Shown one piece after another: positions 49,537 through 57,491 of a stretch of DNA of 64,000 nucleotides; the first letter of the stretch is position 1; each line of letters opens with the position of its first letter. Source of the stretch: Enterobacter sp. JUb54 (GTDB lineage: Bacteria > Pseudomonadota > Gammaproteobacteria > Enterobacterales > Enterobacteriaceae). The translations under genes were made by a program, and so were the position numbers. The notes below the pieces were generated by a model. The model was not told where the DNA came from. It made no database searches and was given only the letters and a program-made list of their open reading frames with translations. The stretch spans positions 3,348,001-3,412,000 of the forward strand of contig NZ_CP060418.1 in assembly GCF_014298075.1 (NCBI RefSeq), written 5' to 3'.

Positions 49537-50112
49537 ATGAAAGAGACAAAGACGCGATATGACAGTTTGTTAATCAGCTATCAACGTTGGCTAAACGGGT
49601 TCACAAAACTGGCCATCATGAATGGCATGTGTCACCCCAATATCCAGGCCAGCCACCATCTGATGGTGGGCAGTCTGTACTTTCCCGGCGCGGGGCACAT
49701 GACTGCCGTGGTACCACAGTGCCTTTACCGACTGATTTACGGAAGTCAGCATCCAGAGCCAGTGTCGGTATTGACTGATATGCAAATCAGCCTTGAGACA
49801 AGGCAAAAAACTTTACTGCACTACCCAATGTTGGAAGGGATATTACTGAGTGAATGTATCCGCCTGAAGCAGCGTCCGCTGGCGAATAAGCTGATTAGCC
49901 TGCTACAACAATTCAGTTCACCGGAGTATCGCCACAAACTGGTCTGGCTATGTTGGTACGATTTGATGATAGGTGCAACGCTGGAAGACTGGTTGGATAA
50001 CCTGAAACGTAAGGCACCTGAAGATCTAGGCTTGTGGCTGGTTGGACGGCAGGAGGAAAACATATCCCTCACGCAAATGATGGATGAATATCTGCTATTT
50101 ACCGGCCACTGA
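49537..50112 (+). CDS. Satellite-associated protein of unknown function
   Basis: 191 residues, soluble and mostly helical by composition. Conserved-looking stretches are LLISYQRWLNGFTKLAIMNG near the start, SGSLYFPGAGHM-like VGSLYFPGAGHMTAVVPQCL, and the C-terminus HKLVWLCWYDLMIGATLEDW then LKRKAPEDLGLWLVGRQEEN. I do not recognise a family. It follows alpA by about 100 bases, as unknown genes do in P4-type satellites. A decayed copy of its last 45 residues lies 170 bases downstream. Confidence 0.65.
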   Translation: MKETKTRYDSLLISYQRWLNGFTKLAIMNGMCHPNIQASHHLMVGSLYFPGAGHMTAVVPQCLYRLIYGSQHPEPVSVLTDMQISLETRQKTLLHYPMLEGILLSECIRLKQRPLANKLISLLQQFSSPEYRHKLVWLCWYDLMIGATLEDWLDNLKRKAPEDLGLWLVGRQEENISLTQMMDEYLLFTGH

Positions 50113-50262
50113 TATCAGTTCCGATCTGTGCCTAACCGCTTTGATACCTCAGAAAAAGCAGAACTCCTCACTCCGCGCCCTTTTCTCAATGACGCCACCT
50201 ATGTCGAAAAGGAAGGGGGTTACTGGGTTCAGTTGTGCAAGATTGAAGCAAACATCGTATAG
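50113..50262 (+). other. Open stretch in the same frame after the stop of the satellite gene
   Basis: After the TGA at 50110 the same frame stays open to 50262 and reads YQFRSVPNRFDTSEKAELLT, PRPFLNDATYVEKEGGYWVQ, LCKIEANIV. There is no start codon with a ribosome-binding site. It looks like the genuine C-terminal end of some protein (composition is normal), so it is probably a fragment left by rearrangement. I cannot name the parent. Confidence 0.4.
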
Positions 50263-50282
50263 CCAGCCTTCCCCCACGATTT

Positions 50283-50477
50283 AAGGTGCGTGAGATTCGT
50301 CATTAGCTGATCTTGCTATGCTGCTACGACTTGGAGCCAGGAACATCAATGATTAACTGAATGGAAATCCTGAAGCGGATGAATCATGAGGAGATTTACT
50401 TTTGGCTGGGGCAACGAGAGGAGGAAAATGACGTGCTTACAAGACTGATGGATGAAAATATTTTTATATCTTATTGA
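50283..50477 (+). pseudogene. Decayed second copy of the C-terminus of the 49537 gene
   Basis: Translating 50286-50477 in one frame gives VREIRH*LILLCCYDLEPG, then TSMIN*MEILKRMNHEEIYF and WLGQREEENDVLTRLMDEN. It aligns position by position with PEYRHKLVWLCWYDLMIG, ATLEDWLDNLKRKAPEDLGL and WLVGRQEENISLTQMMDEY of the gene at 49537. Two stops (TAG at 50304 for a lysine codon, TGA at 50358 for a tryptophan codon) show it is dead. Confidence 0.75.
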
Positions 50478-50566
50478 ATAAAAAGTAAAAATAACCCATA
50501 CAGAATAGTTCACCCCCGTGTAAATTTGGTTTATAGAACTAAATTTCGGCACATATCGGAATGAGG

Positions 50567-50584
50567 TACGCAATTTTTCACGTG
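50567..50584 (+). promoter_or_regulatory. Upstream DndB-type operator, near-consensus
   Basis: TACG, ten bases, CGTG: one mismatch to the TACG-N10-CGTA motif reported for DndB of Salmonella. It is 44 bases (about four helical turns) upstream of the perfect site. Confidence 0.6.
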
Positions 50585-50608
50585 GAAAAACTGTAATTTT
50601 TGTCCTGA

Positions 50609-50630
50609 GTTACGTAAAATATCACGTAAC
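50609..50630 (+). promoter_or_regulatory. DndB-type operator in the dndBCDE promoter
   Basis: Inverted repeat with arms GTTACGT and ACGTAAC around AAAATATC, containing TACG-N10-CGTA exactly, about 20 bases before the dndB start. DndB represses dnd transcription in Salmonella through this motif (established knowledge, recalled). Autoregulation of this operon is therefore likely. Confidence 0.75.
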
Positions 50631-50650
50631 TAAATTCACCTTATGCTTTT

Positions 50651-51748
50651 ATGGATTACAGCATGGCTAGTGTTGATGCAGATTACTGCTACTCTTTTCC
50701 AGCTATACGTGGCATTCAGGCTGGTCGTCCTTTCTACATTGCCACATGCCCGATGCGCATCATACCCAAAATATTCAGCTTTGATGAAAATGACGTCCCC
50801 CCTGAGCTACGCGCGCAACGCACTCTGAATAAATCACGTATCCCCGAAATGGTGCGTTATCTGCTCGAAAATCCAAAAGATTATGTGTTTTCAGCTCTAA
50901 CAGCGTCCATTGCCGTTGACGTTCAGTTTGATGAGTTTCCCAACTCTAACAACCTGGGGACATTATGCGTGCCAATGGATGCACAAATTCTAATCAACGA
51001 CGGTCAGCATCGCCGTAAAGCGATTGAAGACGCTTTGGATGCTCGCCCGGAGCTGGGCCAGGATAATATTCCGGTGTTGTTCTTTGTTGATGAAGGCTTA
51101 AAACGTAGCCAGCAGATGTTCGCCGATCTGAATAAATACGCCATTCGCCCCAGCCCGTCGCTGGCGTCTTTGTACGATCATCGCGATGCCAGTTCAAATC
51201 TGGCACGTTACCTGGCGATGTCCATAGAGCCGTTTGTTGGAATGACAGAACTGGAAAAATCTGGCATCAGTCAGCGGTCGAATAAGTTATTTACGTTGAG
51301 CAGCATCAAGCAGGCTACCCGCGCATTGTTGGGTAAAGATCCCAAAGAGAACAACTTTGAGGAATGCACCCAAATTGCTACCCAATATTGGCAAGCTATT
51401 TTTAGCGTGATGCCGGATTGGCAGCTAGCGGCTAAAAAAGAGGTTTCACCGGTTCAGTTACGACAAGATTATATTCACGCTCATGGCATTGGATTGCAGG
51501 CACTTGGACAACTGGGATATACCCTGCTAACGGATTATCCTGAGCAATGGCCGGAGAAAATAACTGCACTTAAAACTTTTAACTGGCGCAGAAACAACCC
51601 GGATCTCGTCAAACGTGCGATGCAGCATGGCAAACTTAGTAAAACCAGTACCGCGATCCAGCTCACCTGTAATGCGCTAAAAACTGCGCTCTCAATCCCC
51701 CTCACTCCTGAAGAACAGGAGCTTGAAGCTCAAATGGTTGTCTCATGA
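50651..51748 (+). CDS. dndB: DndB, DGQHR-domain regulator of DNA phosphorothioation
   Basis: A 365-residue protein with the diagnostic ILINDGQHRRKAIEDAL at about residue 116 and MFADLNKYAIRPSPSL. DndB represses the dnd genes and influences the extent of modification. It starts the operon; a second in-frame ATG at 50663 (MASVDAD) is an alternative start. The end overlaps dndC by four bases. Two operator-like sites lie just upstream. Confidence 0.94.
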   Translation: MDYSMASVDADYCYSFPAIRGIQAGRPFYIATCPMRIIPKIFSFDENDVPPELRAQRTLNKSRIPEMVRYLLENPKDYVFSALTASIAVDVQFDEFPNSNNLGTLCVPMDAQILINDGQHRRKAIEDALDARPELGQDNIPVLFFVDEGLKRSQQMFADLNKYAIRPSPSLASLYDHRDASSNLARYLAMSIEPFVGMTELEKSGISQRSNKLFTLSSIKQATRALLGKDPKENNFEECTQIATQYWQAIFSVMPDWQLAAKKEVSPVQLRQDYIHAHGIGLQALGQLGYTLLTDYPEQWPEKITALKTFNWRRNNPDLVKRAMQHGKLSKTSTAIQLTCNALKTALSIPLTPEEQELEAQMVVS

Positions 51749-53379
51749 GTAAATTAGTTCAGGCCTACGATTTGGCCGAATACGAAGATTTTATTAATCA
51801 GGAGCAGTTCGCTGGACGCCCTCTGGCCGAATATGTTGCTGAGGTTCAAAGAATTTATTGTGCAGATAAGCGTCCGTGGGTAATTGGCTATAGCGGCGGG
51901 AAAGATTCTTCCGCCGTGATCACGCTGGTGTATCTGGCCCTGCTTGGCCTACCCCCGGAAATGCGCAACAAAGATGTTTTTGTAGTGTCATCCGATACGC
52001 TGGTGGAAACACCAGTGGTAGTAGATTTAATTAAGAAAACGATGTTGCAGATTGAGGCAGGCGCAAAGCGTAATAGCCTGCCGATCACTCAACATGCGGT
52101 AACGCCTAAAACTAATGAAACCTTCTGGGTCAATTTACTGGGGAAAGGTTATCCAGCCCCAACCCGTAGTTTTCGCTGGTGTACCGAGCGTATGAAAATC
52201 AATCCGGTGAGCGACTTTATTAAAGATAAGGTTAGCCAGTTTGATGAAGTGATTGTTGTCCTCGGCTCACGTAGTAGCGAGAGTGCCTCCCGTGCGCAGG
52301 TCATCGCAAAGCATAAAATTGATGGTTCACGCTTGGCACGGCATACCACGCTGGCAAATGCATTTATCTATACCCCTATTGATACCTGGGATGTAGAAGA
52401 CGTCTGGAAACTGCTGCGCGGCGCGTTCCGCTATGCTCCTGAAGATATCGACGAATGGGAAAGCCCTTGGGGTGGAAACAACCGTCCTCTGTGGACGCTA
52501 TATATGGACTCGTCCGCACAGGGTGAGTGTCCCCTGGTGATCGACGAAAGTACCCCCTCTTGCGGGAACTCTCGCTTTGGCTGCTGGACCTGTACCGTAG
52601 TCACCAAAGATAAAGCGATGGAAAGTCTGATCAAAAATGGCGAAGAGTGGATGTCACCATTGCTGAAATATCGTGATCTGCTGGCGTTTACCACCGATCC
52701 GGCGAATAAAGACACCTATCGCAACTATAAACGCCGCACCGGTAAGGTGAGCTACCAGTACGCTAAAGACGGTGAAGATCGTAGTGCAGAGCGTAAGCAT
52801 GTTCCTGGCCCCTACTGGCTCAAATACCGCCAGCAGTGGTTAAAAGACTTACTGGAAATTGAGCGTGATTTAAACGCCCAAGGCCACACGATTACGTTAA
52901 TTACCCAGCCGGAGCTACACGCTATCCGCCAGGAGTGGTTGAAAGATCCTAACGAGCCAGACTGGTACGACACATTACCGGGGATTTACCGCGAGGTATA
53001 TCAGCAGGATCTGAATTGGGTGGTTGACGATCAGTCGCGCTTTGATGCCAGCGATGCTGATTTGCTGGTGCAGATAACGCAAGGGTTTGACGTAGTACCT
53101 GAAATGGTGATGAAACTGATTGAGCTGGAAACCTCGATGGAAGGGTTAAGTCGTCGCCAGGGGATTTTTGACAAGCTCGGCACAATTTTAAAGCAGGACT
53201 GGGGCAGCCTGGAAGAAATCCAGCAGCAACAGGCAACGCTGCAAAAACGCAACGACCGGGATATTCATCAGGACGAAGTGAATAAGCTAGAAGCTGAACT
53301 CCAGACTTTACAGCGCAGAATTATCGATGCAGGCGAATCGTCTGTGCTTATCGATGAGGAAAATGAACGTGCTCATTAA
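51745..53379 (+). CDS. dndC: DndC, PAPS-reductase-like ATP pyrophosphatase for DNA phosphorothioation
   Basis: A 544-residue protein with the PP-loop VIGYSGGKDSSAVITL at about residue 50 and a cysteine cluster CGNSRFGCWTCTVV that, with an earlier FRWCTERMK, holds a [4Fe-4S] cluster. It activates the DNA backbone by adenylation for sulfur insertion. The C-terminal 80 residues are a coiled coil. It overlaps dndB by four bases and dndD by 17. No dndA gene is present here; a host IscS-type cysteine desulfurase normally supplies sulfur in such dptBCDE-type clusters. Confidence 0.95.
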   Translation: MSKLVQAYDLAEYEDFINQEQFAGRPLAEYVAEVQRIYCADKRPWVIGYSGGKDSSAVITLVYLALLGLPPEMRNKDVFVVSSDTLVETPVVVDLIKKTMLQIEAGAKRNSLPITQHAVTPKTNETFWVNLLGKGYPAPTRSFRWCTERMKINPVSDFIKDKVSQFDEVIVVLGSRSSESASRAQVIAKHKIDGSRLARHTTLANAFIYTPIDTWDVEDVWKLLRGAFRYAPEDIDEWESPWGGNNRPLWTLYMDSSAQGECPLVIDESTPSCGNSRFGCWTCTVVTKDKAMESLIKNGEEWMSPLLKYRDLLAFTTDPANKDTYRNYKRRTGKVSYQYAKDGEDRSAERKHVPGPYWLKYRQQWLKDLLEIERDLNAQGHTITLITQPELHAIRQEWLKDPNEPDWYDTLPGIYREVYQQDLNWVVDDQSRFDASDADLLVQITQGFDVVPEMVMKLIELETSMEGLSRRQGIFDKLGTILKQDWGSLEEIQQQQATLQKRNDRDIHQDEVNKLEAELQTLQRRIIDAGESSVLIDEENERAH

Positions 53380-55378
53380 GCAACTAGTATTACATAATTT
53401 CCGCGTATTTTGCGGCACACACACCATCGATCTGGCTCCCAGAAAGCGTCCACATGAAGTAAACCCTCGCCCGATTGTGCTATTTGGTGGTTTAAATGGT
53501 GCAGGGAAAACATCTATTTTGTCGGCAATTCGACTGGCACTGTATGGGCGTTTAGCGTTTGGCCCGGCAATGCAGCAGCAGGAGTATGTTGAACAACTCG
53601 GAGCACTGGTGCACAACGGGACGTATACAGCAGAGCGTCCGGATGAGGCCGCAGTAGAACTGACCTTTACCTACAACCAAAACGGCCATGAGACTGAATT
53701 CACCGTCACGCGAAGCTGGAAGAAAGGAAAGAAAGATCGTCTCTCTTTGCAACAGGATGGACAACCGCGTAGTGAACTCAGTTATGACCAGTGCCAAGGG
53801 TTTTTGAATGAATTAATTCCCCACGGTGTCGCCGATCTTTTCTTTTTTGATGGAGAGAAGATTGCAGAGTTGGCGGAAGATGAATCTGGCAATATTCTGC
53901 GTACAGCGGTGCGTCGTTTGTTGGGACTGGATCTGATCGCCAGACTACAAAATGACCTGATGATTTTTGTCAAACGCCAGCAAACCGCGCAGTTGGCTGG
54001 CTCCCAGCAACAGCAGGTTGAAGCGCTTGAAGCAAAGATTAAAACGCTTGCCGGTCAGGCAGAGAAATTGCTGGAAGAGGCCGATTTCGTCAACTCGCGG
54101 ATTGAATTTTTATCCCAGGACATTATTCGCCATGAGGGATTGTTAAATGCGCAGGGCGGCGCATTTGCCCAGACTAAAGCACAGGAAAAACAGAAAGTTG
54201 AAACGCTGTTAAAAGAAAAAGAGCGTCTGGAAAAAGCGTTACGACAGGAATGCGATGGATCGTTGCCCTATGCGTTAGCGCCTAATACGTTGTCGCGGTT
54301 GCTGGAAAAAATTGCCAATGAAGCACAGATCAAGCAGGCGAAAAATTTTGAGACGGAGTTAAATCAATTTTTAACTCAACTCAAAAATGATATCGCGTTC
54401 CGTTCCAGCAGTGAGAGTAGTACCAGAGCCATTGCTACCGAAGCGATTACCAATAATTTGGACGCATATATGGCAGCCAAACCAAAAGGTGATTTGCTGT
54501 TTGATATTTCTGAACGTGAAGCCGGGATGCTCCAGCAGTCCATTGAGCAGGACAGCAAAAAAGCATGGCAGCGTTTTGATATGTACCGCCATCAATTAGC
54601 GGATATTGAACAACAACTGGAGCAAGCCGCTGCTAATATTGCTCGCGCCCCGGAAGACGAGCAGTTAATGGATCTCTTTGCAGCATTACGCGATCTCGAT
54701 CATAAGCGTGAAAAACAGCGGCAAAAATATCGCTCATTGCTGGAAGAGGCTAAACGAACGAAACAGCAGCAACTGGAATGTGTTCGTCAGGTACAGAAAG
54801 CACATGACATAACCCGTAGCCAACATGGTTTGAGCAGCGCATTTAAAAATGCGCAGGAAACCATTAACCTGCTCGATTACTACAGTGATGTGTTAACACA
54901 GGCTCGAGTGAAGAAGTTATCTGCTAACTTTGAAATAGCCTACCGCAAACTTGCTCGTAAAGAGGATTTACAGCTTAATGCGCACATAAATCCACAGACA
55001 TTTGATGTTGAACTGGTGGATGAAAAGGGTTCGGTGATTAATCGTAAGCTGCTTTCTGCGGGTGAAAAGCAGATTTATGCGATTGCGATTCTTGAGGCGC
55101 TTGCAAAAACCTCTGGGCGTGATTTCCCAGTGATTATTGATACGCCGTTAGGGCGTCTGGATTCTCAGCACCGGGATAAGTTGATTAATCATTATTTCCC
55201 GGAGGCCAGCCATCAGGTTGTGCTGCTATCCACCGATACTGAAGTGGACGAGCGTTATTTCGTCGACCGACTGCGTGATGATATTTCTCATGCTTATGAG
55301 ATTGTGTTTAATGCGCATACCAAATCATCTGCGCTGAAACCCGGTTATTTCTGGGAACTAACTAAGGAGGCTGTTTGA
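53363..55378 (+). CDS. dndD: DndD, SMC/Rad50-like ATPase for DNA phosphorothioation
   Basis: A 671-residue ABC-type ATPase from the ATG at 53363 (GATGAGGAAA before it). Walker A GGLNGAGKTSILSAIRLAL is near residue 40, a long central coiled coil covers about 210-500, and the ABC signature LLSAGEKQIYAIAIL and Walker B FPVIIDTPLGRLD lie near the C-terminus. It is thought to open or nick DNA for sulfur insertion. The 17-base overlap with dndC and one-base overlap with dndE show translational coupling. Confidence 0.95.
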   Translation: MNVLIKQLVLHNFRVFCGTHTIDLAPRKRPHEVNPRPIVLFGGLNGAGKTSILSAIRLALYGRLAFGPAMQQQEYVEQLGALVHNGTYTAERPDEAAVELTFTYNQNGHETEFTVTRSWKKGKKDRLSLQQDGQPRSELSYDQCQGFLNELIPHGVADLFFFDGEKIAELAEDESGNILRTAVRRLLGLDLIARLQNDLMIFVKRQQTAQLAGSQQQQVEALEAKIKTLAGQAEKLLEEADFVNSRIEFLSQDIIRHEGLLNAQGGAFAQTKAQEKQKVETLLKEKERLEKALRQECDGSLPYALAPNTLSRLLEKIANEAQIKQAKNFETELNQFLTQLKNDIAFRSSSESSTRAIATEAITNNLDAYMAAKPKGDLLFDISEREAGMLQQSIEQDSKKAWQRFDMYRHQLADIEQQLEQAAANIARAPEDEQLMDLFAALRDLDHKREKQRQKYRSLLEEAKRTKQQQLECVRQVQKAHDITRSQHGLSSAFKNAQETINLLDYYSDVLTQARVKKLSANFEIAYRKLARKEDLQLNAHINPQTFDVELVDEKGSVINRKLLSAGEKQIYAIAILEALAKTSGRDFPVIIDTPLGRLDSQHRDKLINHYFPEASHQVVLLSTDTEVDERYFVDRLRDDISHAYEIVFNAHTKSSALKPGYFWELTKEAV

Positions 55379-55731
55379 TGCTCCCGAATCGAATGGTGCT
55401 TAGTCGTCAGACTGAAGACCAGCTCAAGAAGTTAAGAGGATATACTGGAATTACGCCAAATGTCGCGGCTCGACTAGCATTTTTCCGCTCGGTGGAGAGT
55501 GAGTTTCGCTATTCGCCTGAACGGGATAGTAAGAAGCTGGATGGCTCGTTGGTACTGGATAAAATTACGTGGTTGGGGGATACCTTAGAAGCGACTGAAT
55601 TAATTTTGAGGATGCTGTACCCTGGACTGGACCAAAAAATGATAATTAAAGCATGGGCTGCGCATATTGAAGATGGAATTGCCCCTCTAAGAAATCATAA
55701 AAACATATTAAGCTTGGCAAAAGCAATCTAG
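55378..55731 (+). CDS. dndE: DndE, small helical DNA-binding subunit
   Basis: A 117-residue protein starting at the TGATG junction with dndD behind AAGGAGG. LSRQTEDQLKKLRGYTGITP, NVAARLAFFRSVE and LDKITWLGDTLEATELILRM match the DndE family, which forms helical tetramers that bind nicked DNA. It completes the modification operon. Confidence 0.93.
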   Translation: MLPNRMVLSRQTEDQLKKLRGYTGITPNVAARLAFFRSVESEFRYSPERDSKKLDGSLVLDKITWLGDTLEATELILRMLYPGLDQKMIIKAWAAHIEDGIAPLRNHKNILSLAKAI

Positions 55732-55733
55732 TA

Positions 55734-55771
55734 TAAAAAAACTCAATCCACCTTCAAAATGAAGGTGGATT
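55734..55771 (-). terminator. Rho-independent terminator between dndE and the DGQHR gene
   Basis: A perfect 11-bp stem, AATCCACCTTC and GAAGGTGGATT, with a five-base loop. On the minus strand it is followed by GAGTTTTTTATA, so it terminates the DGQHR cassette; it may also stop dndE transcription. Confidence 0.8.
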
Positions 55772-55779
55772 GGAAAAAA

Positions 55780-56934
55780 TTATGATGGCACCTTCTCATT
55801 TAAATAATTATATACTTTCCCCTGACCTACAGTTGTAGATGTATATTCAGTATTGTTAGTAAACTCTATCGGATTAACTTCCTTTATAGCAGCGCATAAC
55901 CGACTAACACTATCCATGTTTATTTCAGACATAGACATTAACCTTGTACGAAGAAATCTAAACAATGCAGAAATACCGATTGTTCGAACAAGAACAGTCC
56001 TCTCACTAATACATCTTTCAGTCCAAAAATGTTCCTTAACCGCACCGAAAAACATCAACAATATCTGCTCGATAGCTTTATCATTATTATTTATATAGAA
56101 TCCACGCAACGGACTATTGTCTTTAGACTTTGTACCTAAAAGCCTCTCACGCCCTTTATTATCGTCACTTGAACTTATGGCGTTAATTATATATCTATCA
56201 GATCTAGGGTTTTTAGATATAAGTGATAAAACGCCATCGATAAATACTGATGAAGAAATAGACCAATCGTCAGCAGTAACCTCTTGTAATACCCTATTTT
56301 TCAATCTTTGGTAAAAAGGATAGTCATTAGCTTTGTTAAATTTCTCGCTGAAATAGACCGCAAGTAAATCAGGAGGCCAATACTCTCTCGATATATCATC
56401 TAATGAATATCCAAACAATCTATAGGCTAAGCTTTTAGGAACTTTTTGTTGATTAAAATTTATAGTTGAAAATATAGTCGCTTGATTTGATGGAGGTAAC
56501 GAGTCATAAATAGAACAGGGTAATTTTATCTCTTTATTTTCAGCATAACGAAAGCCCAGCAACCTATGTTGACCATCAATTACAGAACATAATCTAAGGT
56601 TAATATTAGGAATGGTTATGATATATAAATCACCATTAACTTGCTCAAACTTCCATTTTTCATCCTCTGTTGCAGGAATATCACTCTCATTATGATTAAC
56701 TGATAATATAATAGAGTTAGGAAATGCAGCCTCATCAGAGTCAATAAATTTAGCTATATCTAATGCCCGCGGCATCGATTCTTTTCTTTGTACTCCAGAA
56801 ATCTCTCCATTATCAATCTCAGCTTGATTCACATAAATGCATTTTAAAAGATCTTCTGCAGACATTACAGTCTGGAAAAAATCACCATATGGCTGAGTTA
56901 CTTTAATAGCATTTATTTTTATAGGGTTAGTCAT
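55780..56934 (-). CDS. DGQHR-domain protein of the extra cassette (DndB-like fold)
   Basis: About 384 residues from the ATG at 56934. The core is LRLCSVIDGQHRLLGFRYAE near residue 125, followed by FSTINFNQQKVPKSLAYRLF, the same DGQHR plus asparagine/lysine pattern as DndB and DpdB-like proteins, but overall it is quite different from the dndB product in this window. It is second in a two-gene unit after a membrane protein, one base apart. The DNA is clearly more A+T-rich than dnd or dpt, indicating separate origin. The function is unknown: DNA-binding regulation or base/nucleotide chemistry are both possible. Confidence 0.75.
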   Translation of the reverse strand: MTNPIKINAIKVTQPYGDFFQTVMSAEDLLKCIYVNQAEIDNGEISGVQRKESMPRALDIAKFIDSDEAAFPNSIILSVNHNESDIPATEDEKWKFEQVNGDLYIITIPNINLRLCSVIDGQHRLLGFRYAENKEIKLPCSIYDSLPPSNQATIFSTINFNQQKVPKSLAYRLFGYSLDDISREYWPPDLLAVYFSEKFNKANDYPFYQRLKNRVLQEVTADDWSISSSVFIDGVLSLISKNPRSDRYIINAISSSDDNKGRERLLGTKSKDNSPLRGFYINNNDKAIEQILLMFFGAVKEHFWTERCISERTVLVRTIGISALFRFLRTRLMSMSEINMDSVSRLCAAIKEVNPIEFTNNTEYTSTTVGQGKVYNYLNEKVPS

Positions 56935-56935
56935 A

Positions 56936-57460
56936 TCAAAGCCCCTTACCAGGTTCATCATCAACTGCCACAGCTGATAACTCACTAGTCACAATCGAAT
57001 CTGGAGTTACAGGTTTAGGCCCTTCAAAGTCTGGTTTAACAACTGTAATAGAAAGCCATAACAACAAAGTTATAGAAAATGATAAAATCAACATGAAATT
57101 TACATTATTTTTAAGTCCATAAAATGAGAAAACAAATGATAAAAACCATAAAAAAATAGAGAAGGACATCATAACCTGCTTACGATGTTTTTCTGATGAT
57201 GTCATGGAATTATCATTATCATCATTCTTTGATAGTCGCTCTGCGGCTAACACCCCTAATGTAGTTATAATAAAAGAGAAAATTGAAAATCCTAACTGAG
57301 TATTATCATTTAAAAAGAAAGGGCCAATCCATATGCCACATGTCGACACTGACAAAGTTACAAATGATATAAATATAAACTTTGGCTGAATAATTCTTGG
57401 GTATAACCCACGAATATCCGAGACTAAATTACCCCAATGAGCAAGATCATTCTTTGACAT
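56936..57460 (-). CDS. Four-helix membrane protein of the extra cassette
   Basis: 174 residues with four hydrophobic segments: FIFISFVTLSVSTCGIWIG (about 28-48), GFSIFSFIITTLGVLAAERL (about 57-77), MMSFSIFLWFLSFVFSFYGL (about 93-113) and FMLILSFSITLLLWLSITVV (about 118-139), with a short acidic C-terminal tail. I do not recognise the family; the layout is that of small membrane effectors in defence operons. It is AT-rich and is the first gene of the cassette, about 30 bases after dptH on the same strand. Confidence 0.7.
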   Translation of the reverse strand: MSKNDLAHWGNLVSDIRGLYPRIIQPKFIFISFVTLSVSTCGIWIGPFFLNDNTQLGFSIFSFIITTLGVLAAERLSKNDDNDNSMTSSEKHRKQVMMSFSIFLWFLSFVFSFYGLKNNVNFMLILSFSITLLLWLSITVVKPDFEGPKPVTPDSIVTSELSAVAVDDEPGKGL

Positions 57461-57491
57461 ATCCGATAACCTATTGATGAATAGATAAAAA

